Source of the DNA: Acidobacteriota bacterium
GTDB taxonomy: Bacteria > Acidobacteriota > Holophagae > Acanthopleuribacterales > Acanthopleuribacteraceae
Length of the DNA: 64,000 nt
Assembly (NCBI GenBank): GCA_020637335.1
Contig: JACJWC010000008.1
Coordinates: 62,001 to 126,000 of the forward strand
Direction: 5' to 3'
The notes under the pieces were generated by a model. The model had not been told where the DNA came from. It saw only the letters and a list, made by a program, of their open reading frames with translations, and made no database searches. Positions 1 to 9,615 of this stretch are shown here, in pieces; positions within the stretch are counted from its first letter, which is position 1, and each line of letters begins with the position of its first letter. Both the position numbers and the translations under genes were made by a program.

Positions 1-1662
1 CAAATGCTAGGCGATGCGGCGGTCGTTTTTGCGCCTTCGGGGCCTTACATGCGGCTAAACCCCACCCAACCCAACATGTTGGGCGGCTTTGTTTCGCAAA
101 ACGAAGTGCCGATTCACGCCTTTCACATTTCTTTCCAGTTCCGGGTCAGCGCGCAGGGCGGGATCGCCGATTGCGAAGGGAACCCAGGTGGCGAAGGTTT
201 TATCTTTTTTGTGAACCGCACCGGCAAATTGGGACGTGGTGCGGGTGAACTGGGGATGGGTGGCATCTCCAATAGTTTGGCCATCGCCTTTGATACATGG
301 TGTAACGCCGACCTCCACGACGAGGATGGCAACCACATCTCGCTCTTCCAAAACGGAAATATGGATAGCAACCAAGCGCTGGCCCAAGTGGTGCCTGAAT
401 TTGATTTGAGCAGTGGTTCCTATTTTGTCTGGGTGGATTATGCAGAAGGAAAGTTGGAGCTGCGGATCAACACGACAAGTGCCTACCCCAACCAACCGCT
501 GCTCACCCAGTTTGTTGAAATCCCGACTTTGGTCGGTGCCAACAAAGGATTTGTTGGCCTTGCAGGTGCCAGTGGCAGCGCCTATCAGGATCAGGATATT
601 TTGCGCTTCACGTATCACGAACCCTTGCCGGCCATGCGTTATGTTCAAGCCAATGCCTTTTACCGACGCGCAGATGGTTCGATTTTGGCCAGTCTGCTTG
701 GGCCCAACCAGGACGGTTTGCGCGAAGATAACATGGACGAACTGTTGGTGCGGGTCGGCACCATTCGCAATGGCGAAGTATTGAGTCAGTCCGAAGGCAA
801 TGAAGGCGATTCCAATTTTCCCTATAGCGTTTTTATTGCTGACGATCAGGCCCCTGCAGGCGCCTATATCTTTTATGCGCGTGCCTGGGCGAGTAACCCG
901 ATTGCGACCCAATCGCCGCGTACCTTTTTCCCCATCCCGCACAGTGGCGATCCGGCCCTGTCCAGTTCGAGCTATCTGGATCTGGACCGCTGGCTGCTGC
1001 ATGTGCCTAAAAATGCGGGTGGCTTTAACAGTACCGTAAAAGCGATTAACCGAACGAGTCGACCCGGCAATATGACGTTTTTCGGTTTTTCGGCCGATGG
1101 TCAGCTGCTCAGCCAGGTTACCAAATCTGTACCTGCCCTCACCACGACCTATTGGAAAACCTATGGGACGGGTTCGAATGTCCTGTTCCCCGGATTCACC
1201 GATTTGATTTCACACATTGGCATTCGCGAAAGCGATTCCGGTTCAGAGCTGTGGATGCAAACCCAAGCCAATACCACCAAATTTGGAGCCTGGTCCAAGG
1301 AGGTGAACTTGTCCCAGCAAGAGGCTCTGGGGCGCGTGGTGGAAATGGATCCCAGTGACGCTCAATATATCGATGGGGTGGCACTGCTCAATTTGCGCAG
1401 TAAAAACGCCTTGCCGGTCACCTTGGTCCAATTGGATGCCACAACCCATGCGATTGTCGCCGAAGCCCAAATTGGCTCGGTCCCGGCAGGCGGCAAACTA
1501 TTAGCCCTTTTAGCCGACCATGTGGTGTACCGCGCCAACACCGTTTATCGTTTTGAGACGCGCGACCCACAGCGGTCGGTTCAGGTCTTGGGTTTGACCT
1601 TCAGTTCCGATTTCAAGTTTTTTGCCACCAAACCCGTGCAAAGCCTCAGCGACAATCCCTGA
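1..1662 (+). CDS. Secreted protein with L-type lectin-like domain, 5' partial
   Basis: The frame is open to the first base of the window, so the true start lies upstream; the first ATG inside is at base 4. Roughly the first 205 visible residues look like a legume/L-type lectin fold: FDTWCNADLHDEDGNHISL and VWVDYAEGKLELRI match the metal-loop and beta-strand patterns of bacterial lectin-leg domains. The remaining ~340 residues are beta-rich and I recognise no domain in them. It probably binds carbohydrate outside the cell. It is convergent with the DUF3857 pair on the other strand. The lectin call is by pattern only; the missing N-terminus may carry a signal peptide or further domains. Confidence 0.7.
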   Translation, partial: QMLGDAAVVFAPSGPYMRLNPTQPNMLGGFVSQNEVPIHAFHISFQFRVSAQGGIADCEGNPGGEGFIFFVNRTGKLGRGAGELGMGGISNSLAIAFDTWCNADLHDEDGNHISLFQNGNMDSNQALAQVVPEFDLSSGSYFVWVDYAEGKLELRINTTSAYPNQPLLTQFVEIPTLVGANKGFVGLAGASGSAYQDQDILRFTYHEPLPAMRYVQANAFYRRADGSILASLLGPNQDGLREDNMDELLVRVGTIRNGEVLSQSEGNEGDSNFPYSVFIADDQAPAGAYIFYARAWASNPIATQSPRTFFPIPHSGDPALSSSSYLDLDRWLLHVPKNAGGFNSTVKAINRTSRPGNMTFFGFSADGQLLSQVTKSVPALTTTYWKTYGTGSNVLFPGFTDLISHIGIRESDSGSELWMQTQANTTKFGAWSKEVNLSQQEALGRVVEMDPSDAQYIDGVALLNLRSKNALPVTLVQLDATTHAIVAEAQIGSVPAGGKLLALLADHVVYRANTVYRFETRDPQRSVQVLGLTFSSDFKFFATKPVQSLSDNP

Positions 1663-1742
1663 TTGATCCCTTTGTCCTGGTGTTTGGGCCAAAAATTCAA
1701 GCACCGGGTTCCGCTTGGCCATGATTCGTCCATGGGTCATTT

Positions 1743-1758
1743 GGCCAATCGATTGGCC
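1743..1758. other. Perfect 16-bp palindrome between convergent genes
   Basis: GGCCAATCGATTGGCC is fully self-complementary and lies in the 112-bp gap between two convergent stop codons. It has no T-run, so it is not a textbook intrinsic terminator. It could form a cruciform or be a protein-binding site. Confidence 0.4.
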
Positions 1759-1774
1759 TGATCGGCTCAAAATT

Positions 1775-3676
1775 TCAGTTGGGCGTTGTTTTGGTGGGAA
1801 TTGTTGTTTCGGCCCATTGGGCTTCATGGGTGGCGGTCTGTTTGAACCATTTTTGCCAAATAGAGTCACTATCTTTTTGGTAAACCTTGAAAAGCGGCTG
1901 AATGAGCTGAAGGTTGATCTCTAATCCCGAAGCGGTCACTCTCCAGTTCAGGTAACGTTCCGTCAGCGGATCTTTGCGGGTTATGGTGTTTTGAGAAGCT
2001 GGTCCATTGCCGCCGTTTAACTGGATTTGCCACACTTGGGGCGTTTCTTCCGCGCGGAAAAGCGGATGATTTTTCCAGCGATCCAAGGGTTGGATTGGCA
2101 TGGGATCTAACGTTTCATTTAACCGCGTGCCCCTGGGCCCCACGGTCAGGAAATCGGGCCAAACCAAGTCGAAATGCAGGGTGTTGGGGCGGTTGGCATC
2201 CAGAGGCAAAGGCGTCAGGCGAACATGGGCGGGGATGGCCAGGACCGATCGCGTAAAACGTTCCAAAAGAGCAGGCCGGTTTTGGCGGTAAATAGAGCCA
2301 AAACCGTCGGGATCACCTTGAACCGCAAGTTGTAATTGGCCAGTGGCCGTTGTACCGTCCAGTTGACCATTGATGCTGACCTGGTAGCGATTGTCCTCCA
2401 ACATGGACGCTTCAATATGGACCCAGGAGCCGCCTTGAGTAGTGCAGATCAACACATCGCTGTCCAAATAATAGCGTGGGAGTCGGCCAAAGGGTGCATG
2501 CGCCTGGGTCGGGTCAAATAACAAAAAACGACGATCGCCAACCATGACCTCGGCTTCCAGGTTCAGGCTTTGACTTAACGGAATGGCACCGATTAAGTGG
2601 TTGAACCCACTGAACACGGGATCATCAGGCTTCATGCGGTTACTGGGACCAATGCTGGCCAGAACGGGCAGCACAGTAAATTGGCGCTGTTGGGCTTCAA
2701 AGGCGCAGGCAGAAACCAGGTCCTTGCAATCGCCAAACCCTTTTTGCCATACCTTGGCGCCGGGCTCTGGGACCCATCCGCGTTGGGCAGTCAGATAGAC
2801 TTGGCGGTAATACAAGTTGCCGGCCACCTTTTGGATCATAGCCTCAATTTCAGGTTTGGCTGAGGTTGGAGCCGCTAGGTCACCCGCCTGGGCCGCTTCA
2901 GCGAAAATCCCCACGTACCATTTCGCGAAAGCGTCCCAGTTGGCGTAACGCGCATCTGAAAAAGCAACCACGATACCCGGAAAATCGCCCGGCAGGTTGG
3001 AACATGGCGCCTGTGAAAGCGGTGCCGGATAATTTAATAAGGACCAACTACGGTCCGATTTTTTTTGTTCTAGCGACCAGGTGTCCATGCGGAACGGCAA
3101 CAAGCGGAACTGGTTTAAAGGTTCTTCGGGTACATCCACTTCAAAATAACGGGTGGGTGCCTGATCGGATGGTTTGACCAGAAATACGGGTCCCAGAAAG
3201 CGTTCCACTTTTTGCGTTGATTCGACTAAAACCACCGAGAAGCGGCGCAAATTCTCAAAATGGGCGATGGTGTACTGGTCTTGGGAGATGTTATTGGTTT
3301 GGCCATCGCCGACATAAAAGATGCCTTCCGGTTTAAGACGCTCCACCCGTCCATTGGGTGCCTGATGCCAACCGAATGCGGACAGGATCTCGCCCTGTTG
3401 ACCGGAATCGCCCAACAGGACCTGGCCATTTCTTGCACCCCAATCGTCATTGAGCACGATTTGAATTAACCGCACCCGGCAAAAGAGACTGCCCTCTTTT
3501 CGCAGGTAGCTGTGTTGCTCGTAAATGCGCCATACAGGGTGATTTTGCGCTTCGACCGGTAAGCGGTCCTGCTTGGCCAAGGCCAGGGCAGGCGTAATCC
3601 AAGGAATGCTCCATTCGGGTAAGGGGGCGGACCGATCAGGACTCATCAGGAAGCAAAGCGCAAAGAGCACATTCAT
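1775..3676 (-). CDS. Secreted DUF3857/transglutaminase-like protein (downstream of pair)
   Basis: About 633 aa. I chose the ATG at 3676 (MNVLFALCFLMS, signal-peptide-like) over a longer frame because GGAG sits about 7 nt upstream and the ATG overlaps the stop of the preceding gene as ATGA. The N-terminal ~250 residues resemble DUF3857. The middle resembles a transglutaminase core: a Cys in KGFGDCKDLVSA near residue 315, then GFNHLIG with a His, and an Asp in FLLFDPTQA, plausibly the Cys-His-Asp triad. The C-terminal part is beta-rich. The family is thought to act on envelope proteins or peptides, but the substrate is unknown. It is probably co-transcribed and translationally coupled with the gene at 3673-5646. 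Confidence 0.75.
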   Translation of the reverse strand: MNVLFALCFLMSPDRSAPLPEWSIPWITPALALAKQDRLPVEAQNHPVWRIYEQHSYLRKEGSLFCRVRLIQIVLNDDWGARNGQVLLGDSGQQGEILSAFGWHQAPNGRVERLKPEGIFYVGDGQTNNISQDQYTIAHFENLRRFSVVLVESTQKVERFLGPVFLVKPSDQAPTRYFEVDVPEEPLNQFRLLPFRMDTWSLEQKKSDRSWSLLNYPAPLSQAPCSNLPGDFPGIVVAFSDARYANWDAFAKWYVGIFAEAAQAGDLAAPTSAKPEIEAMIQKVAGNLYYRQVYLTAQRGWVPEPGAKVWQKGFGDCKDLVSACAFEAQQRQFTVLPVLASIGPSNRMKPDDPVFSGFNHLIGAIPLSQSLNLEAEVMVGDRRFLLFDPTQAHAPFGRLPRYYLDSDVLICTTQGGSWVHIEASMLEDNRYQVSINGQLDGTTATGQLQLAVQGDPDGFGSIYRQNRPALLERFTRSVLAIPAHVRLTPLPLDANRPNTLHFDLVWPDFLTVGPRGTRLNETLDPMPIQPLDRWKNHPLFRAEETPQVWQIQLNGGNGPASQNTITRKDPLTERYLNWRVTASGLEINLQLIQPLFKVYQKDSDSIWQKWFKQTATHEAQWAETTIPTKTTPN

Positions 3677-5646
3677 GGTCTGGTCTCCAATTGGACCCAA
3701 TAATCGCCGCTCTTGCGGACCCAATAGAGGAAATCACGGACCAACGCCAACTGTGAGCTCTCCAGGTTCCAGGCTTTGAGTTCAACGGTGCGGCGAATTT
3801 TGGGGACCGCGCCGTTGACAAACTCGATTTGGACCTTGCCGACTTCATTCTCCTGGCGCCAGGACCAACCTTGAGCTTGCCATTGGGGCGGGATTTCGAT
3901 TAGCGATTCATCGATTTGTTTGTAGGGAAAGGCAAAAATGATGGGTTCTTCCCGGTTGGGGGGCCACCAATTGGGTTCTTCAACCCAATTGGGGTTTCCT
4001 TCAAAGGGTTTCAGAATAAGCGTTTTGCTGGTTGAATCCAGCGGGCGCTCAAGTTGGGCTAGCCAGGCCGGATTACTTTCCCAGGTGTCCAGACCGCGTA
4101 CAGCAGTTTGGACCACCGTCCAGGTTGGCAATTGCTCGCGCCAGATGTCGGCCAAGAGGCTGCGGCGATGGTCCTCGGATTTGGCAAAAAAGTGCATTTT
4201 GAGTTGGGCGGCAATTTCCCCTTTGGCAACCCATTGGGTTGTGCGTTTCCACTGGTTTTTGGCCATCTCAAACTTGGTCTGAACGGCCAAAGCGTGATTG
4301 CTGGCCTCGCGTTTGTTGAGCGGGAACCATTGTGGTTTCCAATGGTGTGCAGGATCGATGTATAGGGCCGTTGTGCCGCGCAGTGCAGTAGGCAGGCTGC
4401 CCGGTCCATATGCCGGCTGAGACGGACAGTAATAGTAGCGGCCACCTGTGTCGTCCTCCAGAGCGACAATGGGGTTTTCAAAGTCTAATGAACCCAGGCT
4501 CATGCGGGTCGGATGAAACGGACCGCGGTTGACTGGGCTGGCCAAAACCAGTTTGGGGTTGAGTTCCAACTGTTGAAAAACCTGGAAAAGGAGATAGGCG
4601 TAAGTTGAGGGATCCGCGCAGCTAATTTGAAAGCTGGTTGCAAAAAAATCGGCGCTGTAAGTGTCTGACCGCATGTTGGCGGGCCGAATCTGGTGGCTGG
4701 GCAAATAGTCCGGATGAATGAATTTTTTGCGGAACTGGTTAAAGATATAGTTGGCTCGATTGACTTTTTCGATTGGGGCCGAGGTTTTCATATCGTAGAT
4801 CCACTCGCGGCCTACGGTGCCCAAATCCGGGATATCCCGGTATTCATCGCGAATGAATTCACACAAGGACTCCCAGAATAATTGGGGGTTGGACTCCTCT
4901 AGGCCTAGCGTTTTGTAAATCTGGACACGTGGCACTTTCTCGTTCCAGGCTTGGATCGTGTAAGGTTGCGGCCAATGGGCTGGAATATTTTTAAAATCGA
5001 GAATGGTATTTTCGCCATCGCTGTAATAGCTGTAGTCAAAGCCTTCCACTCTTGGATCCCAGTAGAGCTTGGTCAAAGTGCCCAGAATGCCATCGGTGTA
5101 AAGGATCTTGCCCAAGTTGGCAAATTCTTCGGAAATAATGATTTTTTTGCTCAGAATCGTTGCCGTGCGCGGGACCTCAATGTTGAGCTGGCTGGCCCGT
5201 TCAGGTAGGCCGCGCACGCGATTCTCTCGCCAGGCCAAACGCACGACGCAATTGGCGGTCAGGCCTTCTGGCACCAGAACCTGGTACTTTTGGTTCTCCT
5301 CTAGCGCCCGATAGGCCAATTTTTCAACCAGATGCTCTTGGCTGGAAAGGATTCGGTGGTCGCCATTGGGGTACCAAATGCTGCCTTGGAACTGTTTGAC
5401 TTCCGCGCTAAAGGCCAAGCCGGTTAGGAAGTCCATGCCCTCACTTTCACAGATGCGCACTTCAATAAAGTAATCACAAGCATCGATAAACAGTTGAATT
5501 TGTTCATCTAAAACGTAGGCGGCTTGATGTGGGAAAGGGCTGTTTTCATGCCGGGTCCAAGCCTCGGGGCTGGGTGCGGACAATGCGTTTTCCAAGAATT
5601 TTTGGCTGCCGTATTGCTGGGCGAAGATCAGAAATAAATAAAGCAA
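3673..5646 (-). CDS. Secreted DUF3857/transglutaminase-like protein (upstream of pair)
   Basis: About 657 aa starting at a TTG (5646). An AGGAGG Shine-Dalgarno lies exactly 6 nt upstream (5653-5658), and the product then begins with a hydrophobic signal sequence (LLYLFLIFAQQYG). An upstream in-frame ATG at 5691 has no such site and would put a charged stretch before the signal. The arrangement resembles its downstream neighbour (DUF3857-like N-terminus, transglutaminase-like middle), but the catalytic region is less clear: CADPSTYAYLLFQVFQQLELNPKLV carries a Cys where the nucleophile would be. Probably a diverged paralogue working with the downstream protein. Confidence 0.65.
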   Translation of the reverse strand: MLYLFLIFAQQYGSQKFLENALSAPSPEAWTRHENSPFPHQAAYVLDEQIQLFIDACDYFIEVRICESEGMDFLTGLAFSAEVKQFQGSIWYPNGDHRILSSQEHLVEKLAYRALEENQKYQVLVPEGLTANCVVRLAWRENRVRGLPERASQLNIEVPRTATILSKKIIISEEFANLGKILYTDGILGTLTKLYWDPRVEGFDYSYYSDGENTILDFKNIPAHWPQPYTIQAWNEKVPRVQIYKTLGLEESNPQLFWESLCEFIRDEYRDIPDLGTVGREWIYDMKTSAPIEKVNRANYIFNQFRKKFIHPDYLPSHQIRPANMRSDTYSADFFATSFQISCADPSTYAYLLFQVFQQLELNPKLVLASPVNRGPFHPTRMSLGSLDFENPIVALEDDTGGRYYYCPSQPAYGPGSLPTALRGTTALYIDPAHHWKPQWFPLNKREASNHALAVQTKFEMAKNQWKRTTQWVAKGEIAAQLKMHFFAKSEDHRRSLLADIWREQLPTWTVVQTAVRGLDTWESNPAWLAQLERPLDSTSKTLILKPFEGNPNWVEEPNWWPPNREEPIIFAFPYKQIDESLIEIPPQWQAQGWSWRQENEVGKVQIEFVNGAVPKIRRTVELKAWNLESSQLALVRDFLYWVRKSGDYWVQLETRP

Positions 5647-5845
5647 AGGCCGCCTCCTGACCGTTGGCGGACATTTTATATCTGCGCGCAAATTTTGAAT
5701 AGATAGTAATTTTTGATTATTGATGAGATTGGAATGGGTGTGTGCTTTCCGTGTATGGCAGTTTAAATCTTGGTTCTCATCGCTTTGCTGTTAACTTTAG
5801 GCGAAATTGGCCGATTGATTTCTGGGTAGCCTATTGGGGGATGCA

Positions 5846-7951
5846 ATGAAGTGGTTCGCGATGGTTAGTCTTGGTCTGCTCTTTTTGAGTTGGGGCAGTG
5901 CACAGGAATCCCCCGTTTCCGATCTGAGCCTCGAAGAGTTAAGCCAAATGGGCGTCAAAGTGGAAACACCGGGCAGGCGGGTGGAGTCGGTTGCCGATGC
6001 TGCCTCCAGTATCGTGGTCATAACCCGGGCCGATATTGAACGTTACGGTTACGGCAGCTTGGATGAGATTCTCAGCCACGTTTTAGGTTTGTACGAGATC
6101 AAAAATCACGAGGTCGGGGGATCCTATTTCGGGGTGCGGGGCTTTTTTAACCCGACGGCCAATGCATTTGCGTTATTAATCAACGGTATTCGCCATGAGC
6201 GAATCGCATCGGATGGGGCCTTTTATGTTGCGCCTCGCGTTTCGGCCATGGCCATTGATCGCATTGAGATTGTGCGTGGACCGATGTCAATATTGTATGG
6301 ATCGGGCGCGTTCTTTGGGGTCATCAACGTCATTACCAACAAATCCTTTCGCAATGAGGAAGGGATTCTCTCGGTTGGACTAGGTTCGTTTTCGGGCAGA
6401 TCGGGTGATCTGAACATGCGTATTTCACAAGGTGCGCTGAATGTGAGTCTGAATGCCCATGCCGAGCAAGATGATGGACCGGATTTGCCTTATTCCGCTA
6501 TGTCCCGTCGGGATTTGGCAAATGAGTTTGGGGTACGTCGCGACTCAACAGCGGATCGCTGGGAGCAGCGCTCTGTTTTGTATGATTTTGCTATGGAGTA
6601 CAAAGGGTTTTTTACCAGTTACACCCAAGATCACACCGAAATGGGCATGGACATTTTTATTCCGGCAGCGGAGGAAGGCGGTTATTTTTCAAGAACATAC
6701 AGTACGGTGGGAACAGGATATAAATGGTCTATCTCGTCGGATCAGGTTCTGGAAACAACCTTGACCCATCACGTTGGAAAAGTTGCCCAAGATCTCGACT
6801 GGTTTACACCTGTTGAGGCATTGGACCTGGGCGGGGACCACAACCATCGCGAGGATTACGATCTAGATCTGACCTATCATGGTCAGGTCAATGATTCGAC
6901 CCATTTAACCCTGGGCGGTTATTACCGCAAAATTATTGATGAAAAGTTGCTGACCTACGCGCCACGCGTGCCGTTGGCTTATCGCGTGGGTTTGGTCACA
7001 CCGGCGGTTTCCTGGGGTGCCTACGCCCAATTGGAGTTTCAGCCCAGCCAAAAATACCATTTTGTGGTTGGCATTCGCGGCGAACAGGCCAAACCTTACG
7101 AGACGCATTACACCGTTTTTGGTAATGAACGCGAAACGCGAGGCCATTACCAGGGCGATAAACTGGAACCTTTAGTCCGTTTGGCTGGCATTTTCCGAAT
7201 TCAACCCAACCAAGTTATGAAGTTCTTTTATGGTCAGGCGATTAACCATCCGACCATGATCCAAGTAGCCAACAAGGCTTTTGCCGAGACGCCGGGTGAT
7301 TTGGGTCCCGAATTTATTAAGACATATGAGTTGAACCATTTGTGGGAAGCCCTGCGGTTTTCGACTCAAATCTCGCTGTTCTACAACACATTGGACGAGT
7401 TGATCGTTCAAACGCCCTATATTCAGGATGAAGTCTTTCAACTCTCGGCCCGCAATGCCGGCAAGCTTGAGACATGGGGCATGGAGGGCAATATTCAGGC
7501 CTTGTACCGGCCCGGTCTGCAGGCGGAATTGGGCTTCTCCATACAGAAAACCAACGACCGCAGTGGCCTGTATGAAAGTGATGCAGTAGCGTACTCCCCG
7601 GAACTCCTGATTTATTGGAAAGGTTCCTATCAAAGTCAATCCAACCGCATAAAATCATCCTTCCTGGCGCGCTATACGGGACGCATGGTTCCCCAATGGC
7701 GAGTTGAATCGCCCTCTCCTTTTGAAGATCGGATTGCTGACCCGGTTGGCGGGCACCTGTTATGTGATTGGATGATTCAAATCGATAGGGTTCTGCCCCA
7801 GGGTTTAAGCCTTAAACTTGTGGTCAACAACGTCTTCAACAAGAACTATTTGTACCCAACTCTACCGATTCAAGCAGAGTGGGCAGATCGCGGGATTGCG
7901 GGCGATCCGCGCACGTTCCAACTCAGCCTGCAGCGAAAATTTGATTTTTAG
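5846..7951 (+). CDS. TonB-dependent outer-membrane receptor
   Basis: About 701 aa. The ATG at 5846 follows GGGGG at 5836-5840 and gives a clean signal peptide (MKWFAMVSLGLLFLSWGSAQ). The plug domain covers about residues 40-160, with ITRADIERYGYGSLDEIL and RIEIVRGPMSILYGSGAFFGVINVIT, both strongly diagnostic. The rest is a 22-strand-type barrel of normal length ending in a terminal Phe (QLSLQRKFDF). The N-terminal LSLEELSQMGVKVETPGRR is typical of receptors in this group. It imports a ligand across the outer membrane using TonB/ExbBD energy; no substrate can be read from context. Its stop overlaps that of the convergent gene by a few bases. Confidence 0.93.
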   Translation: MKWFAMVSLGLLFLSWGSAQESPVSDLSLEELSQMGVKVETPGRRVESVADAASSIVVITRADIERYGYGSLDEILSHVLGLYEIKNHEVGGSYFGVRGFFNPTANAFALLINGIRHERIASDGAFYVAPRVSAMAIDRIEIVRGPMSILYGSGAFFGVINVITNKSFRNEEGILSVGLGSFSGRSGDLNMRISQGALNVSLNAHAEQDDGPDLPYSAMSRRDLANEFGVRRDSTADRWEQRSVLYDFAMEYKGFFTSYTQDHTEMGMDIFIPAAEEGGYFSRTYSTVGTGYKWSISSDQVLETTLTHHVGKVAQDLDWFTPVEALDLGGDHNHREDYDLDLTYHGQVNDSTHLTLGGYYRKIIDEKLLTYAPRVPLAYRVGLVTPAVSWGAYAQLEFQPSQKYHFVVGIRGEQAKPYETHYTVFGNERETRGHYQGDKLEPLVRLAGIFRIQPNQVMKFFYGQAINHPTMIQVANKAFAETPGDLGPEFIKTYELNHLWEALRFSTQISLFYNTLDELIVQTPYIQDEVFQLSARNAGKLETWGMEGNIQALYRPGLQAELGFSIQKTNDRSGLYESDAVAYSPELLIYWKGSYQSQSNRIKSSFLARYTGRMVPQWRVESPSPFEDRIADPVGGHLLCDWMIQIDRVLPQGLSLKLVVNNVFNKNYLYPTLPIQAEWADRGIAGDPRTFQLSLQRKFDF

Positions 7952-9024
7952 TCGGATTGGGAATCGGCGTCTTTGATTTGAATAGCGGAACAGCCGGGTA
8001 GGGAAGAGACAAAGTCTGCCCCCATCAGCAGGGCCGGGGTTAAGCTGCCAAACTGGTCAAACCCTTTTTCCAACCAGTGTTTGACGATGGCAATTGGCGC
8101 CTGGGCGGTGAGGGTGTAGCCGTTGGAGGTGGTCAAATGGGCGACTTTCTTTTGGCCGGTAGCATTGCGAACTTCGCCCCATACCAAGGTTGCGCTGCGT
8201 GCCCGTTCGTTGAGGGATGGCCCTTTGACTGTCTTCTCGATTTTGGCTTTGAGGCGGCGTTGGACAAATCCTAAGCCCAGAATGGGTCGGAACCAGCGCA
8301 TGCGCTTGGCTTTTTGGATCATCTGGGGAGTTGTGGCAATAAAAACATCAATGTTGGGGATCCCAGTCGAGTGGTAAGCGGTGGAGATATCGCCCCAGGC
8401 CAGGCTCATTGCCGGGAGTGGGCCTGCTCCGAAATCTATGGTTGGCGTCTGCAGGGCACAGGGTTGGATTTTGCCGTTGCGGCGGTTTCGCGTGCCTTTG
8501 CTGGCCCCTTCGAGCATGGTCTTGGCTGTGCCTGGACTGAGTTTTCCTTTGCTGGCAAAGCCCAGACACAGGTGCGTGGCATCGGGCATGGCCCCCTTGA
8601 GCGAAAGCGCCACACAGTCGGTGGGGACGACGTCGAAACCCACGCCGGGACAAACGACCATTTTCTGGGCCGAAGCTTGGGCACTGATATCGGGCCGATG
8701 GGCCCATTCGAAGATATCCATTTCGCCCGTGATGTCGAAGTAGTGACAGCCTTGGGCCAAACAAGCGCGCAGCATAGGTTCGGCGGTCTGCGAAAAGGGG
8801 CCGGCCGCGTGGATAACCAGTTCGACCCCGGCCATCCCCTTTTTAAGCGCCTCCGGATCATTGAGTGAAAAAGCGCGCACTTCGCAACCCATTTGTTGGC
8901 CGAGCGGCTCCAATTTGTCCAATGACCTACCGGCCAAAATCGGTTTGAGCCCGCAGCTTCGCGCCTCTTCAGCAATCAATTGTCCGGAATACCCGGTTGC
9001 TCCGTAAATCATCCATTGAGACAT
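7948..9024 (-). CDS. Saccharopine dehydrogenase-family NAD(P)-binding reductase
   Basis: 358 aa. The N-terminal Rossmann motif is YGATGYSGQLIAEEA (residues 7-21), followed by AGRSLDKL and VELVIHAAGPFSQTAEPMLRACLAQGCHYFDITGE. This is the signature of the saccharopine dehydrogenase-like/trans-acting enoyl reductase family. Members reduce or dehydrogenate varied substrates, some in lipid synthesis; the substrate here cannot be named. It lies 9 bp downstream of the Nudix gene and is probably the last gene of the add-Nudix run. Confidence 0.82.
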   Translation of the reverse strand: MSQWMIYGATGYSGQLIAEEARSCGLKPILAGRSLDKLEPLGQQMGCEVRAFSLNDPEALKKGMAGVELVIHAAGPFSQTAEPMLRACLAQGCHYFDITGEMDIFEWAHRPDISAQASAQKMVVCPGVGFDVVPTDCVALSLKGAMPDATHLCLGFASKGKLSPGTAKTMLEGASKGTRNRRNGKIQPCALQTPTIDFGAGPLPAMSLAWGDISTAYHSTGIPNIDVFIATTPQMIQKAKRMRWFRPILGLGFVQRRLKAKIEKTVKGPSLNERARSATLVWGEVRNATGQKKVAHLTTSNGYTLTAQAPIAIVKHWLEKGFDQFGSLTPALLMGADFVSSLPGCSAIQIKDADSQSD

Positions 9025-9033
9025 ACGACCATC

Positions 9034-9615
9034 CTAGATCTGGGATCCTAACCTGATGGGATCCAAACGGGTTTTGAGATTGAAAAGGATTTGACCAGTA
9101 ACTCCCCAAACCAGCACGGGTTCCAATTGGAAATAATGGACGGCAATTTCGGGGCGTGCGGGCCAGGGTTTAGTGCTGTGGCGTTGTGCCTGCCAAAGTT
9201 GCAGACAGGAGACGGCATGCAGAGCGGATACCTCTGCTGGATTGGGTTCAAAGGTCTGGAGGCGGACCCAGGCCACATGGCAGCTGATGTGATAACCGCG
9301 CGGCGAGTAGACATCATCCAATTGTCCCAACCAAGTCACAGATCCCGGTTGCATGCCAACCTCTTCCTGACTTTCGCGCAAAGCTGCTTGCTGTGCTGAC
9401 TCGCCCGGTTCAATTCGGCCTCCGGGGAAGCTGATTTGACCGGCGTGGTGGGGCAGGTGGGCAGCCCGCTCTGTGAAGAGCAAGGTTCCATCTTCCAGGA
9501 TCGGGATCATAACCGCTGCCGGTTTTAGCCCCTGAATCGGCAACTGAACCGGCCTCGATTCCTGCAACAAGGCCTGAATGCGGGCGGGTTGCAAGTCAGG
9601 CGTGACCGAATTCAA
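9034..9615 (-). CDS. Nudix hydrolase, CoA pyrophosphatase (NudL) type
   Basis: 193 aa with a TTG start overlapping the stop of the adenosine deaminase gene (TTGA). The Nudix box spans residues 66-87 (GGRIEPGESAQQAALRESQ then EEVG). Just before it is LLFTERAAHLPHHAGQISFPGG, matching the extra motif of CoA-hydrolysing Nudix proteins (UPF0035/NudL). The expected reaction is cleavage of CoA or acyl-CoA diphosphate to 3',5'-ADP and phosphopantetheine. Family assignment is firm; the CoA specificity is inferred from the motif. Confidence 0.85.
   Translation of the reverse strand: MNSVTPDLQPARIQALLQESRPVQLPIQGLKPAAVMIPILEDGTLLFTERAAHLPHHAGQISFPGGRIEPGESAQQAALRESQEEVGMQPGSVTWLGQLDDVYSPRGYHISCHVAWVRLQTFEPNPAEVSALHAVSCLQLWQAQRHSTKPWPARPEIAVHYFQLEPVLVWGVTGQILFNLKTRLDPIRLGSQI

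Noticed and set aside
55..1002. 315-codon open frame on the minus strand
   Set aside because: Shadow of the lectin-domain gene: no signal, ribosome site or domain, while the plus frame has lectin motifs.
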